A DNA stretch of 64,000 bases, from positions 6,793,396 through 6,857,395 of the forward strand of contig JABAKD010000014.1 in assembly GCA_012845835.1 (NCBI GenBank), in the 5' to 3' direction. The notes beneath the pieces were generated by a model. That model did not search any database. It saw only the letters and a program-made list of their open reading frames with translations, and was not told the DNA's origin. Of the stretch, positions 57,388 through 64,000 are shown piece after piece. The DNA comes from Undaria pinnatifida. Its lineage: Eukaryota; Sar; Phaeophyceae; Laminariales; Alariaceae. Each line of letters begins with the position of its first letter. Positions within the stretch are counted from its first letter, which is position 1. The position numbers were made by a program, and so were the translations under genes.

Positions 57388-58276
57388 TGCTGTTGCGCCC
57401 CTCACAAATGGAAAAAAAAACAGGACTCAATTTAGAGACTGGAACTATACCACATTCCTTACGGAAAACTCCGTAATTCTGCAACACATACCCTGCCGTC
57501 TTGGAACAATAAACTAACGTGGCAGGGTGCAAGCATGTACCTTTGTGCTATCACTAGAGCTCACCAAAACGGCAGATAATTTCATGTCGATTTAGATGCG
57601 TGACCACGTCGCTGAAAGTTGGATTTGTGCTTCCAAGGCTTGGTATGCACAACTTTTTATTTAACTTGGAGCCTGGTGTTTTTACACCGGCGAAATTTTC
57701 AGCGAAACTACTGTGCTCAAACTTGAAAAAAACTGTGCAAGACGCGTGCTACGATAGAGGTGCGCTCCCATTTTTTTTCTGAGGTTCCTCAATTCGGGAG
57801 CTTAAGACCTCTCCCAAAAAACTGATTTTGGAGAAAAATACAGCTGCTACCCGATAACAACCCCCACACGGCCTACAAGTAGCAAGTTCACAACGAGCGT
57901 CATGCAAAAAAAATGTCCTATTTCCGACGATTTTGGGTTAAGGAGCCCCGTCATTCAGGAAATTTTCAGACAAAAAGTGCTACTTTTGTCGTAACACGGG
58001 TCGCAAAAAAATTATGGAAGCACAAATCCAACTTTCAGCGCGACGTGGTCGCGGCCCTAAATCGACCTGAAAATATCTGCCGTTTTGGTGAGCTCTAGTG
58101 ATAGCACTAAGGTACGCGCATGTACCCTGCAAAATGTAATTGCCTAAGCACAGCAGGGTGTGTTGCAGACTTACGGAGTTGGCCTAAGGAGTGTAGGTGT
58201 GGTTCCAGCCTATCAAATGAGTCCCGATTTTGAAGAATTCGGGAATTTTGTGAGGGTGCAACACAGGTGCATTAGA
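57388..58276. mobile_element. Large foldback element with nested MITE
   Basis: The left arm (about 57388-57640) and right arm (about 58012-58276) are imperfect inverted repeats of about 250 bp: GCAGGGTGCAAGCATGTACC at left against GGTACGCGCATGTACCCTGC at right. Between them lies a complete family-B MITE (57741-58002). Confidence 0.6.
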
Positions 58277-58539
58277 GACTATACTAGTAAAGAGAGGGAA
58301 TTGGATGCTAAATGCCCGTAAAAAATAGCAAAGTAAACATGTACGAAACCCACTGAGAAATTAACACCAATACGTGAAAAAAAGATAATAGATAGGTTTT
58401 GCATAGGCTTATAAAGGGGCAGCCTACATGTTAAATCCAAGTTGTTTTTCAGAACCGATACACTATCAGGTACCTGGTATGTATCAAGTGCGTCGTCGGT
58501 GGGGTAAACTGGTGCCAAGAGTTTGTTTTGGCGCGAGTA

Positions 58540-58935
58540 GCGAACTTACCACCGTGTCGGGTGCCGGTATCGAGGCCTTGGCGAAGTTACCGAAGGATAT
58601 CAAGTTAATACCGTTATTATCGAGCTGCCGGGTACCGGTATCGAATTCAAACTTAGACTACCCGAGTGTCGGGTACCAGGATCGATCCCGTGCCGAGAAA
58701 ATACACGTACGCCCGGTATTGTGGCCGAGGGTATTCTGTTCTGGTACCTGGGGTACCAGTATCAACGTTATACAGAACTTGCCGAAGTGTTAGGTACGGT
58801 ATCAAGGCCGCAGCGAAGCTCCCAAATTGTCGGCTACAGGTGTCGAGTTTTAACCGAGCTTGCTGAAGTGTTGGATACCGGTATCGAGCTAGTAGTACCG
58901 AAATTACCGAAGTGTCGAGTACCGGTATCGAGGGA
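58540..58935. repeat. Degenerate GGTACCGGTATCGAG repeat
   Basis: About eight variants of GAAGTGTCGGGTACCGGTAT, a palindromic core, with irregular spacing. Confidence 0.65.
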
Positions 58936-59331
58936 GGACAAACGGTAGTATCCAATACCACATGTCAACATGTATTTCGTACTATACACAAAAAGCAAAC
59001 TTGCAGTTGTTAATATAGACATAATTTGCACCGAGGGTTTCACATTGTCGGCGGGTAAAATGAAACAACTATCAAAATTTCTGCTTGGTGGGGGCGAAAT
59101 ATAACCAAAACACAACAATTAAAACTCCAAATACGGCACGTTTCCTATGCACAATTCATCCGCCAAACTCGTGCACAGCTTCTCACAACAGTATTTGAAG
59201 AAATGCAATTGGGTACCACTAACCACCCATATACCTGCCCCCGTTATGGGCTCAGCGCTTCGAACGCCTCCACTGGAAAAAAAAGCCTTCTATAATCTCG
59301 TATGCCAACAACAACAGCAAAACAAAAAGCA

Positions 59332-59540
59332 TCAGTACCAGTCAGTCAGTTTCCTCTTCATATCATACTGCCCCTCTTGTATCCTTGTCGTGTTTTTGAT
59401 CGCGTTCAGCTCGGCCCGAGGAAGGTTAAGGATAACGAAACCCTCCCTGGCTTCTCCAACCGGGGCCACGTGGAGGCATCGATCTTTCCCGGTCACCACA
59501 ACCTTTCCGATCGGAATGGAAGCGGGACAAATGCCGTCAC
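59332..59540 (-). CDS. Possible terminal exon of an unrecognised gene
   Basis: After acceptor TCTAGAG the frame reads DGICPASIPIGKVVVTGKDR, CLHVAPVGEAREGFVILNLP and on to KRKLTDWY plus stop. It has protein-like composition but I know no family. It needs one base from an upstream exon. It may belong with the exons at 61.6-63.4 kb. Confidence 0.4.
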
Positions 59541-60229
59541 CTCTAGAAGACACGCGTCCGTGCCTCCGTTAGCGATGATATCCATTCGTCTCTACCTACC
59601 TACCAAACAAATTACACATTGCCCTACTTTACCCTACCCCCCGAAGAAAACACTCGTCCATGCTCTCTTAGGAAAAAAAACTGCCATTCGCATTTACCTA
59701 CGCACGAAGCACTTACCCTGCCCTCACCGCCCCCCCTAAAAAGCATCGCTCATTTCCACGTACGTGCGAAAACCTTCCCTACCTTACCCCCCAAGAATCT
59801 CGTTTGTATCTATAGTACTTACGTACAAAACCATTAGACTATAGAAAAAACTTACCCGTGTATTACACCACAAGTACTAACAACCCTGATAAAACCATCC
59901 GCCATGTACATGCTACAGCAGTACAGTAGAAAGTGCAATGGTTTAAAAGATATATATAGTCTATACCTGGTATTGGATTTTGCTTTACCACCTACCTACA
60001 GTAGTACACAAGTAAGTACCCTATTACTACTTTAATAAGGTAGACCAAACCGGTACACTACTACTACCTAATAAACACTAACTAATGAGAGGGTATTAAT
60101 ACATCAAAGTGTTCAGATAATTATTGGTACGTATGTCAATTGGTTATACGTGACAGGTAGCATAATACAATGTCATTTTATTTTATGTGAGGTTTTGATT
60201 TATGAATCTTACTAAAGGCGGGCGATCGA

Positions 60230-60355
60230 TCTAGTACGCAGCTTGCAAAGATGAGGATCGACCCTAAGGTCGTCAAATACACAGCTGACGTCGTGTCAAT
60301 ATTTTTGTTAAAAGTACCTACCCGACCCCCCCTAGAAAATGCTATTCGTCTCTAA
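60230..60355 (+). other. TQLAKMS-type micro-peptide element, copy 4
   Basis: STQLAKMRIDPKVVKYTADV then VSIFLL and an open tail to a stop near 60353 (ATG at 60251). Confidence 0.5.
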
Positions 60356-60834
60356 CTACAAAAATCTTACCCTACATCGTCCCGTCCCCCCAAGAAAACA
60401 CGCGTCCGTGCTCTCATAGCCAATCGTATCTACCTAACCACAAACAAACAAACCCTACCTTACCCCCCCCCCAGCTACGGTCTACGCCCCCCCCCCCCCT
60501 CCCGCCCCCCGTATACATGGAAGCCAAACCACAGCAACGTCTACAACCAAACGCGCTAGAATAACTCCCCAATGAGTACCCCCCCCCAAAGGTTTATCGT
60601 ACAGGTTCCCCACCGACCCCGACCGACAATCACTGCGGAATCTCCCCCGAGTTTTTTATGCTTCAAGTCTAGGAAAATGGGAGGGGACCGCAGCGATCGA
60701 TTGTTCGAGTGATCCGTACCAATCAGATATCGACCTCGTTATAACTGTATGTGAATCATGGGGGGCCCCCGCATGCACGATATATAGCCGATTCTTCATA
60801 TTTGGATACATACAGTAGTACAGTAGTCGTGGTC

Positions 60835-61018
60835 CCTCTATAGTGCGGTGCATTGCCAGCCGACAATACCCGCACTAAAGTGGGACCCCGAGCTATCCCG
60901 GTATAGTGCGGCATAGCATAGTACTCTGTAGGACGAGGTCATGCCACGCGATGTTCACCGCACTAAACTGGGACCTCGCACTAAAGGGTACAGTACCGCA
61001 CTAACGCGGGACCATGGC
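60835..61018. repeat. TATAGTGCGG / CGCACTAAA inverted repeat cluster
   Basis: Alternating TATAGTGCGG and CCGCACTAAACTGGGACC motifs in both orientations. Confidence 0.4.
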
Positions 61019-61569
61019 TGTACATATACCAGGTACATACCATACGTAAAGCGCAGAAATCATGTGCGCTGGATCAGATAGTCGGCCGGAGGCCGGAAGA
61101 GGGAACCTATATGCACCAGGGAGGGAATACAGTGAGAGGATTCTACGAGGTAGTGGACGTTGCTACGGTTCGGGGCCCGTGTACACGGGGGGGAGGGGGG
61201 GGTTGTATCGACCCCTACCTATAACAATGCCTATTTGTATACTACGAGTGCACCCTACCAACCAATAGACAATGTACGTAAAGCGCCCCCCCCAAATTCC
61301 TCGTCTCACCTTGATGTCGCCCATGATGCCGTCTGTAGACAATCTTGTGCACGAAACACCACCACACTACTTGTATATCAGTACTATGCAAATCTACCGA
61401 CTCTCTTTCTTTTTAAGTTGCACTTTTTACGTGTACACAGATAGTACCATGCAAACCTACGGAGCCTCTCTATGCTTGGTTTCCTTTTATTTGTCTTTTT
61501 GTTTTCTTTCTTTTTTATGTAAGTTTTTTTTCTTCACATATATACTATACATCTTCTTCACTAATAGAT

Positions 61570-62261
61570 CTACCCTATACCAGCTCGGAGCTCTGCTTCT
61601 CCCACTTTCACCTTTAAGCTCTTAGCTCTGCTGACATGGGCCGTACGGTTGGCGAAAGGCCTTCCTGGGCTGCTTCGCGTCCTCCGCGCTACGTAATCTA
61701 CAACTCCCAAACAGCTCTTCTCGGAACGCATATCGGTTTTTCTCTTGGAATGTTTCTCTAAACGTGTTGTTTGTATTTTCTCTGATTTTTTTTTGGAACG
61801 CTTCTTGTATTTGTTGTCGGAATTTTTCTCGGATTTTTCTTTGGGATATTTGTCGAAAGTGGAATATTTATCGGATTTTGTGTCGGACATTTTGTCGAAA
61901 CGCTTCTCCGAATGCATTTCGCATTTTTTCTCGAGGCATTTCTCGGATTTTTCCCCGGGCTTTTTCTCCATTTTCTTCCCGCAATTTTTCTCGGAAACGC
62001 TTCTCGGAACTATCTTTTGAACAATTCGTTACTTTGATAGGCGGAACTACCAATGTGACCGGGGCGTCTTCTACTACTTCTGCTACCCTTGACAATACAA
62101 CCTGGGAGTCACCCCTTTGCGACGAGAAGGTGACAGACCGGACGATAACAGGTTCCTCCTCCTCCTCTTCTCTCTCGCTCTTCTCAGCGTTGGAACTGTT
62201 GTCGTCGCAGTCTCGGCCGGGCATACCGTGGGGGAGGAAGACGTCTCGTACGCCAGCCCTG
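61570..62261 (-). CDS. Possible exon, charged Glu/Lys/Ser-rich protein, frame broken
   Basis: After an acceptor (TTGAAAG) the frame reads RAGVRDVFLPHGMPGRDCDD, an acidic EREEEEEE block, then SVTFSSQRGDSQVVLSRVAE and a Lys/Glu-rich end that stops at 61868. A second frame starting at 61971 continues the same SEKRF and EKSEK style to 61570. Either there is a small intron, a frameshift, or just a minisatellite readable in two frames. Confidence 0.4.
61740..61990. repeat. TTTTTCTCGGA minisatellite
   Basis: Irregular 11-18 bp units, readable as Lys/Glu/Ser repeats on the minus strand in more than one frame. Confidence 0.6.
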
Positions 62262-63296
62262 CTTTCAAGGGGAGAGAGAGGGACGGCCGAGAGGGACGGA
62301 GAGGGAGGGAGGGGGCAAAGGGAACTGGGGAGACGGGGGCGGGGGAGGAGGGGGGGAGGGGAGGGAAGAGGGATTAGAAACGTTAAGCAAAACGAAAAAC
62401 GAAAACGAAAGAGGGTTCCATTAAAAAACAATGCGAGAAAACTAGCAGTGACGTCGACTAGCCATGTTCGCGAACAGTTTTTGTTTTTTGGGGTGGAAGG
62501 CGCAGAAAAAATAAATAAAGGTTCGCTTGAAATTGAGAATACGAGAGAACTATGTATGAAAAATTGTTCCTCCAAAGCGGAATACGAGAAACTGAAAGCG
62601 ACTATTGGCTAGCCATGTTCCAAACAGAGGGGAGGGGGTCAATACAGTAACAAACAGAAAAATGGGTGGTAGCTTGCAAAAGGAAATACGGGAAAACCAA
62701 AAAAATAGTTAATATCGATATCGATTATCCGTGCTTGACAAGACGTGGAGAGGGTAAAAAACAGTAATTATGTAAAAATGTAGCAGTGCCACACACACTG
62801 ACGTTTTTCGATTCAACCTATTAACGTCGATCGAGCGTTTCTCATACGAAACATTTACCGCGTTGGAAGGAATGGGGGGGGGTCAGTCTCGAGCAAATCA
62901 AAAGTGCAAAAGAAAAACTACAGACTAAGACGGAATATTGCTGCGGTAGTCGATTTTTGCAGTATCAAAGTATAGCATGGTATTGTCGTGCTGGCCGTCC
63001 AACAATGATTGTCATAAACAGCTATTGCACAGAAAGAACAAACCCGTCCGGCGGAACAGATAGTCTATTTGTGCGTTTTTTGTATAATATACTAGATTGA
63101 CTGTGTGTTACTTTTCATTCGCTACAGCAGCCAGGAAGGTATAACTCGATTATACGAGGTACCCCGCAAGATTTCTTCATTCGCACTTACTTTCACTTAT
63201 CACGAATACCGCATATTGGTTGTGCTAATAATGGCCACAACTCATCGCGCTGTACGTACAACGCATGAAAGACAAGAAATGCTGCATAATACTTAC

Positions 63297-63414
63297 CCTC
63301 TCCCTGCGACCGATGCTTCAAACATTCCCATGGGGCCACGCTGCTGGTCGACGATGTCCATGTCATCAAGGTCAACATCACGGCCATCATCATCATCATC
63401 TGCTGTCACAGGAC
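63297..63414 (-). CDS. Possible acidic exon of an unrecognised gene
   Basis: 118 bases between TTATTCAG and strong donor GTAAGT: PVTADDDDDGRDVDLDDMDI, then VDQQRGPMGMFEASVAGR. Asp-rich, no domain recognised. The two-base end (GG) joins the C at 62261 in frame, so 61570-62261 may be the next exon. Confidence 0.5.
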
Positions 63415-63577
63415 CTGAATAATAAGAATAAAGAGGGGAGGGGGAAAACAGGAAGGGGGGAGGGAGGAGAGGGGGAAGGGCAGGAATGGGGGGAGCAGAA
63501 AGGAGGGAGGGGAGGGGGGTGATGGGAGGTATCAACTTTGGAGGGAAAGCGCTGAAGTTTCTATCATATACTCAGCA

Positions 63578-63733
63578 ATGGAACAACTGTGGAGTAAACA
63601 ATACCAGGTGCCAAGTACACGGTTGACGGTACTCGCCAAACATCAAACCCATATCGATGTCGCTTGTGGAAATACTTCATCATCTATGTGTACCGGCGGC
63701 AATGAGCATGACCTGGGACGGGTACAGGACTAA
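63578..63733 (+). CDS. RCC1-like fragment on the plus strand
   Basis: 51-aa ORF. VPSTRLTVLAKHQTHIDVAC and GGNEHDLGR follow RCC1 spacing (vPxxv...VACG...NxxxLGR), but about six residues between VACG and the Asn are missing. It lies on the strand opposite to the RCC1-BTB gene. It could be an exon of a gene beyond the window or a decayed copy. Confidence 0.3.
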   Translation: MEQLWSKQYQVPSTRLTVLAKHQTHIDVACGNTSSSMCTGGNEHDLGRVQD

Positions 63734-64000
63734 AGCTAACATTAGTTCAAGAGGTTCAAAACGAAATCCAGTGAACACAACAAAGAAAAAGACAAAACGA
63801 CACACCATACCAGGCCCCCAGAGGTAATAATTGATTGGAAAAAATGCAGGACGATGATTACACGACGAAAGGATGAATTAGTTTTGTGTAATAAAAAAGG
63901 ACGTTTTGTGGATCAATTTTACTATGGTTGTTTTTGGGATCAATATTTACTATGGTTATAAAGTAACCCCCTGAAAAACACTTTTTGGATATTTCCACTC

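Larger units (their letters stand above)
59740..61569. other. Gene-poor DNA
   Basis: Low-complexity ACCTAC/ACCCCCC stretches, micro-peptide copy 4 and inverted TATAGTGCGG motifs. No coding segment supported. Confidence 0.35.

Overview
This is a 64 kb stretch of nuclear DNA from a eukaryote. Its genes are split by long introns with GT-AG borders, there is a Ty1/copia LTR retrotransposon, and there are many MITE-like elements and simple-sequence arrays. I found no bacterial operons or ribosome binding sites. My best guess for the source is a large-genome stramenopile such as a brown alga. That rests on general genome style (very long introns, pyrimidine/C-rich 3' intron ends, dense small transposons) and on no species-specific marker.

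Left part (1-28 kb): a single-exon plus-strand gene (658-2223) for a charged coiled-coil protein with two IQ-like motifs. Then comes a seven-exon plus-strand gene (about 7998-27478) that I assembled by matching conserved blocks and intron phases. It encodes a divergent protein phosphatase 2A B''-type regulatory subunit with degenerate EF-hands and a long Gln/His-rich tail. Its introns (2-5 kb) are packed with MITEs, small LTR elements, minisatellites and decayed copies of its own exons.

Middle (28-37 kb): no convincing host gene. It holds a 180-bp tandem array, a GGAGC-rich block, a CCATGGG minisatellite, a copia element (32261-34292) with 287-bp LTRs and a 5-bp target duplication, MITEs, and an AACATY array.

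Right-centre (37-53.5 kb): a fourteen-exon minus-strand gene encoding an RCC1-BTB-BACK protein of about 627 aa, with a complete seven-repeat RCC1 propeller, a BTB domain and a BACK-like C-terminus. Nearly all splice phases agree. Its introns carry large arrays (GATA, GGGTAA, CAC), small tandem repeats and decayed exon copies.

Right (53.5-64 kb): an AAC array, a foldback element, TACCGGTA-rich repeats, and minus-strand fragments (63297-63414, 61570-62261, 59332-59540) that may be exons of one or more unrecognised genes. A small plus-strand RCC1-like fragment lies at the right edge.

The B'' protein would direct PP2A and the RCC1-BTB protein could act as a cullin-3 adaptor. Nothing in the window links the two genes functionally. 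The observations most worth a second look are: (1) repeated partial duplications of exon ends inside the introns of both large genes; (2) four dispersed copies of a short element encoding a conserved micro-peptide (TQLAKMS-type); (3) a small LTR element family carrying a tRNA T-arm-like sequence; and (4) long C-rich tracts placed just before splice acceptors.
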